From contig NC_027866.1 of the NCBI RefSeq assembly GCF_000187245.1, positions 891,767 through 955,766 on the forward strand: a stretch of DNA of 64,000 nucleotides. Direction: 5' to 3'. The DNA is from Ogataea parapolymorpha DL-1 (lineage: Eukaryota; Ascomycota; Pichiomycetes; Pichiales; Pichiaceae). How positions within the stretch are numbered: position 1 is the first letter of the stretch; every line of letters begins with the position of its first letter. The translations under genes and the position numbers were made by a program. The notes below the pieces were generated by a model. The model worked only from the letters and a program-made list of their open reading frames with translations. It did no database searches and had not been told where the DNA came from. Below, piece by piece: positions 50,401-58,016 of this stretch.

Positions 50401-50609
50401 TGGAAATACTCGGTGAGACCAACGCGGTTATAAGCAAGATATGGCTCCTCCCCATAAACCAGTATACTATACTCATTTAGTTTTGAGTCGTTCAAAAGTA
50501 ATTTTTCGAGAAATGACAGGCCGACCATGCCCAGGCCCACAATGACAAGCTTCTTCTTAGCGGCCGGAGGAGTGATGTCCTCTGGCAAGGGAGGAACAGA
50601 ACAAGTCAT
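47475..50609 (-). CDS. YNI1: Assimilatory nitrite reductase
   Basis: This 1044-residue enzyme carries out the six-electron reduction of nitrite to ammonium with NAD(P)H. Domains in order: FAD/NAD-binding pyridine-nucleotide reductase (VIVGLGMVGLSFLEKLL; ALYDMES region with GGGLLGLEAAKAL), a BFD-like [2Fe-2S] domain (CSCHNITKGKLVEAV ... CGGCEPTV), siroheme/[4Fe-4S] domains (SCVGSTWCRYGIGDSVGLAV and GCVRDCAEFHSKDFG), and a C-terminal Rieske-type domain (MCGHKRAFVLNQG ... CPMHKRNFYLKSG). This is the fungal/bacterial NirB-like layout with a NirD-like tail. The length equals that I recall for H. polymorpha YNI1. Its ATG is at 50607-50609; a 209-bp promoter separates it from YNT1. Confidence 0.97.
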   Translation of the reverse strand: MTCSVPPLPEDITPPAAKKKLVIVGLGMVGLSFLEKLLLNDSKLNEYSILVYGEEPYLAYNRVGLTEYFQHREFKNLLLSPEEFYQLRGEKWNYAIDEKVIDIDRQARTITTNKGNRASYDVLVLCTGSTAILPTDLLPPPTRKSYREMGCFVYRTIDDLYSMIDYCQGAKKQRAIVVGGGLLGLEAAKALYDMESFEDITIVHRSHWLLSQQMDQKGGSLLTSKVKELGITCRTGTTVSELLFDEDQNLTGVKYDNGEIEECSLLCYTIGIKPRDELTSCGLNAGSRGGFKVNNMLQTSDENIYAIGECASWNNMTFGLIAPGYEMADILAFNLTQGKLHQPKEFSEPSMGTRLKLMGVDVASFGDFFADRNGPKWLPRGYEKEVRGLVFEDPIDGTYTKLLFTKDGKYMLGGILVGDTSNYTKFSAMIRKPLPKSPSELLIGKAGEDDMEKLSDETQICSCHNITKGKLVEAVKNGCSSLADLKKCTKAGTACGGCEPTVKVIFETEVKKLGGKVSNNLCVHFDYSRADLFSLIMVKNFRSFRRVMEELGNNPSSSGCEICKPTIGSILSTLYNRHLLKKEVHGLQDTNDRYLGNIQRNGTFSVVPRMSAGEVTPEKLVSIGQIAKKYGVYTKITGAQRLDLFGVKKSDLPKIWKDLNEAGFESGQAYGKSLRNVKSCVGSTWCRYGIGDSVGLAVRLEERYKGIRSPHKMKGGVSGCVRDCAEFHSKDFGLCAVKDGFNIYVGGNGGMKPAHAQLLATNVRPDEVIPILDRYLMFYITTADRLQRTARWLENLDGGIEYLKDVIIRDKLGICKDLEAQMRQLVAGYYDEWAKAVSEEKDNPIFKQFVNTSENQDTVEIVKERGQPRPAMWPEKAANQKFNEIKWSSVSWQEVCESSDLPLAEAGSSATVLVGDTQIALFRTSENELYCSQNMCGHKRAFVLNQGLLSEDGDKNCYISCPMHKRNFYLKSGACKNDEALSIATFEVKEENGKVYAKLPPTTELDEVLGTSKWKVTSQETEAKQVRKITTEKNLVDKAISFDW

Positions 50610-50727
50610 CAGATTCTACAAAATGAAGAGATGACTTTTGCAACTGCTTTTATTTGTCAGGCTGCTCATCCCCTTAGAATACTACATAATTTCCGTCCCT
50701 ACAATTAATCTCCGCTTAGCAGATTTC

Positions 50728-50760
50728 TTTATCGCACGATCCACTATAAAAATTCTTATC
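50728..50760. promoter_or_regulatory. GATA boxes in the YNI1 promoter
   Basis: CTTATC at 50755-50760 (GATAAG on the transcribed strand) and TTTATC at 50728-50733 lie 120-150 bp before the YNI1 ATG. An AT-rich TATAAAAATT (50745-50754) is between them. This fits ammonium repression through GATA factors, known for yeast nitrate genes; the sites themselves are not proven. Confidence 0.45.
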
Positions 50761-50818
50761 AATAAGAAAAAAAATTACCTTGCATTGCATAAATAAAAAA
50801 GTGTAACCGAGATTTCAA

Positions 50819-52345
50819 TCAAATTTCCGCTTTCCTAGGCCTCTCCTCCCTAATTGGAATAAGCACACAGGCCAAATTCACAACAGTGCAAACAATTCCT
50901 ATGATCCAGAACGCCTTGAAGTAGTTGTTCACTCCATTTGCTATAGTGTACCTGAACACTAAACTAAACAGAATGCCTCCTAGGTTACCCATTGCTCCCG
51001 TAACTCCGCTCACAATACCACTGTGGTGTCTATTCACAACCGGAACACAGGCATAATTTGCACCGTTTCCCATCTCAAACCAAAGACACAAAAACGAAAC
51101 CGACACTATGAGTCCCGCGATGGACAATTCCGGAACCAGTCCAACCCAGATCAAAAAAATTCCCTGCATCAAGCCAGTGAATATCATCCAGAACTTTTTA
51201 GCCTTGGTGGTCTTGAATCTTTGGTATAGGAAATCGGAGATAATTCCTCCGGCTGGTCTTGTCACCACGTTGAGAAGTCCAAGCATTGAGCCCCATGCTC
51301 CAGCTTTAGAGGTGCTCCACTTTGTCATCTTTTGCCCGAATAGGTTGGATATAATAGACTCCACTGCAAGCTCAGTACCAAACGAGCACATGTAGCAAAG
51401 TCCGACCAGCATTGTGCGTGGGGAAAAACAGATCTTGACCACGTCTTTGAGAGTTGGGTCTTCGATGATTTCGTCCTCATTTATGATGTCTGCGACTTCA
51501 AAAATTTCCTGGTCCTGATTTGGCTCAACCACAACCTCATCGATTGCGTTAACAGGCTCAACACAGACAGAAGTGAGTTCTCCATCCTTAGAGAAGTGTC
51601 TTGTGACAGAGACAGACTTCACGAGCATATTATCCATGTTGATTCCAAGGATATCTCCACGAAGGGACCATCTGCCTCTCGGGCAGTCGCTGCCAAATAC
51701 AAAAATCACAATTGCTGTGATCATCAGAATCAAGAACGGCCCAATCACAAAAGAGTAGCTCCACGAATGGTGTAAAGAGTAACCTCTTTTTTCTAATGCA
51801 TTTGAAATGGCAGGCATGACAAAGAATGCCACACCCCCTCCAGCATTTCCCCAACCGGCAGAGACGGCATTTGCTGTTCCTATAATATTGTTATCAAAAA
51901 ATACAGCGCAGAATTGGGAGCAGCAAATAAACGAGGAGCCTAGGAAGCTGATAAAGAAACGGATGGCATGTAGACCTGCAACATTTGTAACCAAAGGAAC
52001 AAATGCAGTTGGAATTGCTCCTGCAACCAGCACGCCTACCAAAGTAATCCGAGGGCCATACTTGTCGTTAAGGGGCCCCAAAATAAATCTGCCTAGTAAA
52101 GTTCCGGTCAGTCCACATATGTTATTATTGGATATATCCACTGCGGTGAGCTTTAGGTCCTTCTTTAGCATACCATGAAGAAGAGGCGGAAAAGCAAACC
52201 AGGAAAGAAAGCACACAAAAAACCCAAACCACGCGAAAAAGAAGTTTCTTCCATAGACGTTCCACAGGTTAAAAATTGGTATCGAGGTCGCTTTCAGGTT
52301 TCTTGGATTCACCGTTGGCGGTTCCCATAAGGTAGAAAGTCGCAT
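50819..52345 (-). CDS. YNT1: High-affinity nitrate transporter
   Basis: The start is taken at ATG 52343-52345 (508 residues, MRLSTLWEPP); a longer in-frame extension begins with GTG and is rejected. The protein is a twelve-span NNP-family MFS permease. Signs are the nitrate-signature segments GWGNAGGGVAFFVMPAI in span 5 and GAMGNLGGILFSLVFRY in span 11, GRFILGPLNDKYGPR between spans 2 and 3, and a large hydrophilic, acidic loop (~240-300) between spans 6 and 7 as in fungal CrnA/Ynt1. The first span region NLWNVYGRNFFFAWFGFF is typical. It imports nitrate with protons at the plasma membrane. GATA boxes lie upstream. Confidence 0.96.
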   Translation of the reverse strand: MRLSTLWEPPTVNPRNLKATSIPIFNLWNVYGRNFFFAWFGFFVCFLSWFAFPPLLHGMLKKDLKLTAVDISNNNICGLTGTLLGRFILGPLNDKYGPRITLVGVLVAGAIPTAFVPLVTNVAGLHAIRFFISFLGSSFICCSQFCAVFFDNNIIGTANAVSAGWGNAGGGVAFFVMPAISNALEKRGYSLHHSWSYSFVIGPFLILMITAIVIFVFGSDCPRGRWSLRGDILGINMDNMLVKSVSVTRHFSKDGELTSVCVEPVNAIDEVVVEPNQDQEIFEVADIINEDEIIEDPTLKDVVKICFSPRTMLVGLCYMCSFGTELAVESIISNLFGQKMTKWSTSKAGAWGSMLGLLNVVTRPAGGIISDFLYQRFKTTKAKKFWMIFTGLMQGIFLIWVGLVPELSIAGLIVSVSFLCLWFEMGNGANYACVPVVNRHHSGIVSGVTGAMGNLGGILFSLVFRYTIANGVNNYFKAFWIIGIVCTVVNLACVLIPIREERPRKAEI

Positions 52346-52904
52346 CGTGTAAGATGTTGTTTGTATGGGAGCATTTCTACGTTGCAGTAACACCGTTATA
52401 TATGTACGCTATTGTACCAAAAAAATCTTATCAACTTTTTTCGTCGTTATCACAATAGCAGGGTAGCAAAAAGTATGCAAAAAAATCTCCGTCGACGATA
52501 TTTGAAGATAAAACACCAATTTCCGTAATGGGAATCTCTAATTTTGAGCAGAATATTCTCCGATGAGCTGGATGGTAGCCAAAAAGTCCATACATCAAAC
52601 ACCATAACATGTAACCGCGCCCATTATTGTGCCGCTCCCACGTGAGATATGCTATGAAAAATTATGCGATAGTGATTTCGAATAATTGTCTACTTCAGAT
52701 GGTTTTCGAGGAGATCTTTCCATAGATTACTATCAAAAACAAAGAACATCAATTTGGTCCATATCATGTACAGAGTTTTGAATAAAGTCCTAAACGGTCC
52801 GGAAGAATAATTTCAACTTGAAACCAGCTCATCCGTAATATCATCGGGCTATAGTTGGACTCTTGGGCACTTTTGCAGGACCACCTTCACCTCGATCACA
52901 CCCA
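52346..52904. promoter_or_regulatory. YNT1: YNT1 promoter region
   Basis: This 559-bp spacer is between the YNT1 start and the GST stop. CTTATC at 52427-52432, TTATC near 52447 and GATAA near 52508 are GATA-factor-type boxes within 170 bp of the YNT1 ATG. A run of A residues (52419-52425) and TTATATATGTA (52396-52406) may be the core promoter. The distal half, toward 52900, shows nothing recognisable. Confidence 0.45.
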
Positions 52905-53501
52905 CTAGTTCTCGTATGCCTTAGCAACAGCAGGACGGGCAAGGACCTTCTTCTGCCATTTGGCAACGTTTGGGAATTGCTCCCAGCTTTCAAGACGAAG
53001 TTTCTCCTTGCGTCTTTCGTCAACAAATGCAATCCATGCAATGTCTGCAATTGAGTATCCCGAATCGAGAATGTATCCACTCTTGGAGGATGCTAGCTTG
53101 TCTTCCAAAAGTCCCAAGTAGTGCTTAGCGTTACTGATCGCCTTCGCCGTCTGTGACTCGTCATCAGCATGGGCCAGTGACGAAATTGCCGATGACAAAC
53201 CATTCTGCAGGGAAACCCACGCGATGGCGTCGTATTTTGACTCGATGAATTTGCCTGATCCATGAACCTCCGCCAAATACTGCAATATGGCGGCAGACTC
53301 AATCACAGTGGTCTCGCCGTCTTTGAGCACAGGAACCTTACGGTCGGGATGAAGAAGAACGTACTCAGGGGAAGTACGGACATCGTTTCTTGGAACAGCT
53401 TCGCCCTTCCAGTCAACACCCAGCTCATTGAGGAGAATTGCAATCTTGCGCGCGTTGGCGCCGTATCCTTCAGCGTAAGGAAGATGATAAAGAGTAAGCA
53501 T
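52905..53501 (-). CDS. Glutathione S-transferase family protein
   Basis: This 198-residue protein has a thioredoxin-fold N-terminal domain (MLTLYHLPYAEGYGANARKI, then KVPVLKDGETTVIESAAILQYL with the ES motif that contacts glutathione) and a helical C-terminal domain (~85-198) with SGYILDSGYSIADIAW, the N-capping/hydrophobic-staple region of GSTs. It resembles the Ure2/theta-like fungal and bacterial group. Tyr5 or a nearby Ser may be the catalytic residue. It is presumed cytosolic and to conjugate or reduce electrophiles. It is not obviously linked to nitrate use, although it sits directly beside YNT1. Confidence 0.88.
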   Translation of the reverse strand: MLTLYHLPYAEGYGANARKIAILLNELGVDWKGEAVPRNDVRTSPEYVLLHPDRKVPVLKDGETTVIESAAILQYLAEVHGSGKFIESKYDAIAWVSLQNGLSSAISSLAHADDESQTAKAISNAKHYLGLLEDKLASSKSGYILDSGYSIADIAWIAFVDERRKEKLRLESWEQFPNVAKWQKKVLARPAVAKAYEN

Positions 53502-54129
53502 AACTTTTTTTAGCTATGGCAGCCACACAAAATCTCGAAACTGAAATACCGGACCACGGGATTTTCTCTGCGGCACGAGGCCGCGTGCTTGCAAGCGCCA
53601 CACTCCGAAAAATATCAGGGCTGCTATTCGCGAGGTCAGATTTCCACCTAGACCACTGAGTGCCTCAAAAAGGAGTCCTGACAATCTCAGGGTCGAGGGC
53701 ACGAACACTCGCTTTTTTCGGCTGGAATCTCGGCCAGAACCCAAATTCATTACCCAATCTTCGAGATCTGCACAACGGAAAATTAGCCTTTAGGTAGAAT
53801 TGAGCCGACGAAAATTGCCCAGTCTGCTGATGAGGATTCAGAATCACCTAAATGTTGCGGAGATTGAACGCACAGACTTCACTCCTGTAATTTCTGGATG
53901 CACCCAACCGATAGCTAAGGCCTCGTTTCGGATGCTACCAGACATAAGGGCTCAAAAGCTTGCAGAACCCTTGGAGGACAGCTTCCTGCAGAGGTTCTTC
54001 AAGGTCGTGAATTCGCGCTAACCGGTTATAAAGAAGGCAACAAGAAGGTCACGGGGTCGTCTAGCAACGAGGTCCGTCAAACTATATCCCAACTTTTGTG
54101 ACCGAGTAGCGAGTAAAACACGATATCCG
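53502..54129. other. Intergenic, possibly decayed coding sequence
   Basis: No intact gene is supported. Short open stretches exist on both strands; the best plus-strand one begins ATG 53830 and ends TAA at ~54021 (64 codons, LNVAEIERTDFTPVISG ... FLQRFFKVVNSR). It has a protein-like composition but no family match that I can see. It may belong to the same decayed locus as the relic that follows. Confidence 0.3.
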
Positions 54130-54810
54130 ATTAGTACAAACTGTCAGATCTTGTCGTGCATGCGCTGCCACTCTCCCAGGGTGCATAAACAATGCAGACG
54201 AGCTAGACAATACCTCACAAGCTAGATAGGCGGCGCGTGGCCGCTGCGCAGAGATGGGCCATCCCGCCGCACAAATAAAAGCATGAGACCGAGAGTCTGG
54301 TGAACAGATGGCTTGCATGAGAAATTGGCCTGTTTTCCATTCCCCACCGTCATACATCAACAACGACGACATCAGAGAGGCCAGCATAAGACTCCAAGTG
54401 GTGTAAAGATGTTTTCTAACCTGGTCCTGCTAGAGCAAGTGCTTGCAGACTTGCTCGACAGGGTGGACGCTATGGCTTATTTTCCAATAGATGGCTCTGT
54501 TGATACATTAGCATCTCTGGTGCGTGCAAGAATGGTACTGGTTGTACACTGCTCTCGTTTATTAGACGACTTTTTGCTCTGCGCCTCTCACGACAAAAGC
54601 GTTCTAGTATTCTCAATGTGTGCTTCGTTGGACAAGATTATAGCGAGCTATCAAGCTAATACACCGAAATGTGGATTTCGATTGTTGGAACTTGTACGCT
54701 TCATTCTACGTGATAACCCGCAAACGGGCGACAACCAGGTTTGTCAAGCTCTGGTCGAGTTATACAAAAAGAAACCTGTCCCTAATTGGTTAAAGGACAG
54801 GTATGACTAG
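54130..54810 (+). pseudogene. Possible relic of a Zn2Cys6 (AflR-type) transcription factor, C-terminal ORF intact
   Basis: An intact 133-codon frame runs from ATG 54409 to TAG 54808-54810. Its helical segments (NLVLLEQVLADLLDRVDAM, LLDDFLLCASHDKSVLVFSM) resemble the C-terminal region of AflR-type fungal regulators. About 250 bp upstream, in another frame, lies SCMRCHSPRVHKQCRRARQY (near 54154-54213), which looks like a damaged zinc-cluster start (canonically SCxRCHxxKVxC). The two are separated by stops and a short frame from ATG 54309. I read this as a broken regulator gene, but the similarity is by eye and weak. The alternative is a small standalone protein. Confidence 0.35.
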
Positions 54811-55326
54811 CCGTTGGCTACCGCCCTCTGTCAAGTAATATTTTAGTCCGTTTAATACTCTCGCTCTAAAGCAGTGGCAGTTCTACTATCCACAGATCCT
54901 GATCTTAGGTAAGTTTGTATCCACAGGGTGAGTCGCTTGTCAAAAAACTTGAGAATATCAAAAGAGTATATACTAATCTCCTTCTTTGGCATTCTTATCT
55001 TTAGTTGCACCCTGTTTTGTGAGGTCTAGTAAAAGTACACAATCTTTGTGTAATCCTTCCATACCCATGTAGACAGAGAAAATCATTCAGAATGCACTAG
55101 GCAAGGTTATCCGACTCATTTGTTTGACTGCTTAGTCACTAAAAACATGATTGACATTTACTTGAAGCATGGAAATTATTTTCAGAGAACGTTTCCTTCA
55201 AGATACACAGTCTTAATTTTAAAAATCAACAAAATTTGAAATGGCATTTAATAAATATTGATGGGAGCGTAGCTTGCTTTTATACAACCATACAATCCCA
55301 ATAGTGCAAGCATCACCAATCATCAG
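54811..55326. other. Intergenic, nothing recognised
   Basis: This 516-bp AT-rich stretch lies between the relic above and the stop of the sugar porter. It has no reading frame with coding character on either strand, no tRNA-like B box and no obvious repeat. Confidence 0.4.
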
Positions 55327-56865
55327 TCACTCCACATATTCGACAACGTCTTTAGTTTCAAAGGAAAGCTTCCTTTCCGGGTCGTAGTCAGCATCACCTT
55401 GAACTGGCATTGTCTTGGCTATCCGAACAGTGTCGAACAAGGTTTGAGACTGAATAAATATATCATCAATTTCCTCCAGGCTTCTGTCTCTTGTCTCCGG
55501 GAAGAATAGAATCAAGCAGGCTAGCAATACAAAAGCGACTGATCCATAAACAAAGTAATATTTGTAGCCAATATTGTTGAATGCCGTTGGAGAAGCTTCT
55601 GCAACTAAGAAATTGAATAGCCAGTTACACGCAGTACTGATAGCAGTGATCTGGGCACGGGACTCAAGGGGTGCAATTTCAGCCGCATACATGAAAACCA
55701 CAAGAAGAAGACCGACAGGAAAAGCATACATTGCGACAAAATAAAAGGCCACCATAGCCTTTGCCGTAGCTGGATTTTCGAGGTCTGACGCAAGCCCACC
55801 AAGGATAAACTGACAAATTCCCATAATTGCTGCGGCGTGAATCATTGCATACCGCCGGCCAAATATATCAATCAGGAAGATGGCCGCAAATGCACACATT
55901 GCTTGCCAGATCTGAAGACATCCCGAGAAAATACGAGCCTCCACAGAGCTATAGCCCAGCTGCTGTTCAAAGATGCTCGTGGAGTAAAAGGTAACAATAT
56001 TGATTCCGGTCATCTGAGCTCCAATGTTCAGACCAATAGCCATAAGACTACGCCTCAAATGCTTGTTTTTGGTTCTTGAAAACGGAGAAGCCTTAATAGC
56101 AGCTGGATCCTCCAAAAGAGACTGCTGAATCAGCGAGATTTCTCCTTGAACTTGGTCGCTCTCAACGGGTTTATCTTCCAGCCGAGCAAACACTTCTGCT
56201 GCTTCACCCGTACGCCCAACTTTCACCAGCCAACGAGGAGACTCTGGAAGGAAGAGAATCAGCGAAATACATATAATCGGAAAGAGCATCTGTAGTGCAA
56301 TTGGAAACCGCCAATTGACGGAACTGTGTTTGACAAAATAAAATCCAAAGTCAACCCAGGTAGCTAGTGCCACTCCAAAAATTGCTAGTGACCCGCAGAG
56401 AAGCACCAGCTTACCTCTCAAACGTGCCGGAGCACACTCCGAGATGTAGGTCGGCACCGTAGCTGTGATACCTCCAACGCCAACTCCAGTGATCACTCGT
56501 GCAACAATAAGCTGCACTATATGGTAAGAGGTGTCCTGGATAATAACACCGATAATTGTGACCGTACAAACAGTCATGATGAACCGGCGGCGGCCGAGCT
56601 TGTCACCGAAAAAGTAAGAGGCAACACATCCGAGCACACATCCCAGTTCATAAATAGCAACGACCGTTCCCTCAATCACAGTCGCATGCTCTTTGTTAAC
56701 TCCTGACCTACTGGTGTTCAACGTTGGGAACTGTGTCTCAAAAGTCTCCATTGTCAAGAGACCATTCATAATGGCTTGGTCGTATCCCTGCAAAATCCAA
56801 GCCGATGCACCAGCCAGAGCAATGGCAAGTGACAACTTATTACCTCTCAAATTTTGTAAAAACAT
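55327..56865 (-). CDS. Sugar porter, Stl1-like MFS
   Basis: This 512-residue twelve-span transporter has LQGYDQAIMNGLLTMETFET in span 1, ELGCVLGCVASYFFGDKLGRRR between spans 2 and 3, RVITGVGVGGITATVPTYISE in span 4, PESPRWLVKVGR in the central loop and FPETRDRSLEEIDDIF after span 12. The YELGC phrase and the GYDQ motif resemble the Stl1 glycerol/proton symporter subgroup, but yeasts have many such paralogues and the substrate is open. It is probably in the plasma membrane. It shares a 172-bp divergent promoter with the alpha/beta hydrolase gene, suggesting co-regulation. Confidence 0.88.
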   Translation of the reverse strand: MFLQNLRGNKLSLAIALAGASAWILQGYDQAIMNGLLTMETFETQFPTLNTSRSGVNKEHATVIEGTVVAIYELGCVLGCVASYFFGDKLGRRRFIMTVCTVTIIGVIIQDTSYHIVQLIVARVITGVGVGGITATVPTYISECAPARLRGKLVLLCGSLAIFGVALATWVDFGFYFVKHSSVNWRFPIALQMLFPIICISLILFLPESPRWLVKVGRTGEAAEVFARLEDKPVESDQVQGEISLIQQSLLEDPAAIKASPFSRTKNKHLRRSLMAIGLNIGAQMTGINIVTFYSTSIFEQQLGYSSVEARIFSGCLQIWQAMCAFAAIFLIDIFGRRYAMIHAAAIMGICQFILGGLASDLENPATAKAMVAFYFVAMYAFPVGLLLVVFMYAAEIAPLESRAQITAISTACNWLFNFLVAEASPTAFNNIGYKYYFVYGSVAFVLLACLILFFPETRDRSLEEIDDIFIQSQTLFDTVRIAKTMPVQGDADYDPERKLSFETKDVVEYVE

Positions 56866-57037
56866 AGTTGACTAATGAAGCCGACACGAGGCAGTTATAT
56901 ACATTTCGTTTTCGGGCCTGACGCGGGGTTAGTGCAACCATGCATGAGCCAAGAAAATTATAGTAAAAATCAATGTCCCGCAAGTTGCCAAGCCCTCGCG
57001 AAATCTGCGAATGCGGAGAAAAGGTACTTGACGGATA

Positions 57038-57742
57038 ATGTTTCTCATTTGCGTGCCTGGAAACCTGTGTCCCCCAGAAAGCTTTGATGCTTTGCCAGTA
57101 GATAAGTACGTCTACGAGTGGATGCGCCAAAATCCAGTTCCTTCTTTGGAAGAGACTGCTTTTGAACTGCTGAAAATAACTATGCTACACGATGACGTAG
57201 TCCTGGTAGGACACTCGACAGGAGGACTTATTTGTATGCAAGCAGCGCTCCTTGACTCAAAGGGAACCATCAAAGGCATGGTGCTTGTGAATACAGGGGC
57301 AAACACCAATGGTCACAAGGATATCAGAAGCCATGTAAAAGAGCTAAGCAGTCAGCCTATCACAGATGCTTTTATTGACCAATATATTGCCGCAAGAGTG
57401 CAGAGTATTGACTCCATCAGCACAAATATCATGGTTGCCTTCAGGGACTATTATAAGTCACTCACCGAGCCCAATATACGTGCCGCAAATATGCTCCAAT
57501 CTCAAGTGAACACGGATCTGATACCTGAACTGAACAAAATTAAGATTCCTACCCTTATTATCCATGGTAATCTTGACAGGGTGCGTCCAGTGCGATTTGC
57601 AGAGGAGATACATCGCTGCATCTCTAGTTCAAGACTCAAGACTTTGTCCTGTGGTCATTGTCCCAATATAGAGATGCCAGGTGAGTTTGCCCAGGAAGTG
57701 TTAGAATTTGTTTCCGAGTTGGGAGTCAGAAGTGTGAGGTAG
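57038..57742 (+). CDS. Small alpha/beta hydrolase
   Basis: This 234-residue protein opens with MFLICVPGNLCPPESFDALP (first beta-strand and oxyanion turn). The nucleophile elbow is GHSTGG with Ser60, and the acid Asp180 (HGNLDRVRP) and the base His207 (SCGHCPNIEMP) complete the triad. VLVNTGANTNGHKD follows the nucleophile. It has no signal peptide or targeting signal. The substrate is unknown: esterase, lactonase or amide/C-C hydrolase are all possible. It lies between a divergent sugar porter and the convergent second 5-oxoprolinase, so it may belong to that pathway. Confidence 0.8.
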   Translation: MFLICVPGNLCPPESFDALPVDKYVYEWMRQNPVPSLEETAFELLKITMLHDDVVLVGHSTGGLICMQAALLDSKGTIKGMVLVNTGANTNGHKDIRSHVKELSSQPITDAFIDQYIAARVQSIDSISTNIMVAFRDYYKSLTEPNIRAANMLQSQVNTDLIPELNKIKIPTLIIHGNLDRVRPVRFAEEIHRCISSSRLKTLSCGHCPNIEMPGEFAQEVLEFVSELGVRSVR

Positions 57743-58016
57743 AAAAGTACAGTATAATACATTTACAGTGGATATTAAAGAGACATACATGGCACAGACC
57801 AAAATTGAGGAGTACAAATCGTTACAGAGTGACCAATCTGGGACTTGAAAAAAAGCTGCACTCTGTATCACGGATAAATTGGATGCCGAAACTAAACTTG
57901 AAAACTTCCCCAAGAAAACAGAAAGCGGGGTAGCCCGTAATCAGTACTAGAACGTCCCACATTGGCAAGAAAAAATTTAATGCTGATTATCTAAGATTTA
58001 GGTAGTTTTGAAAGCC

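Noticed and set aside
52346..52393. Sixteen-codon N-terminal extension of YNT1
   Set aside because: It starts with GTG, and the 508-residue form from ATG 52345 matches the length I recall for the known protein.
53514..53847. Two minus-strand frames (78 and 60 codons) upstream of the GST gene
   Set aside because: No motif and no plausible start context; they overlap each other in different frames.
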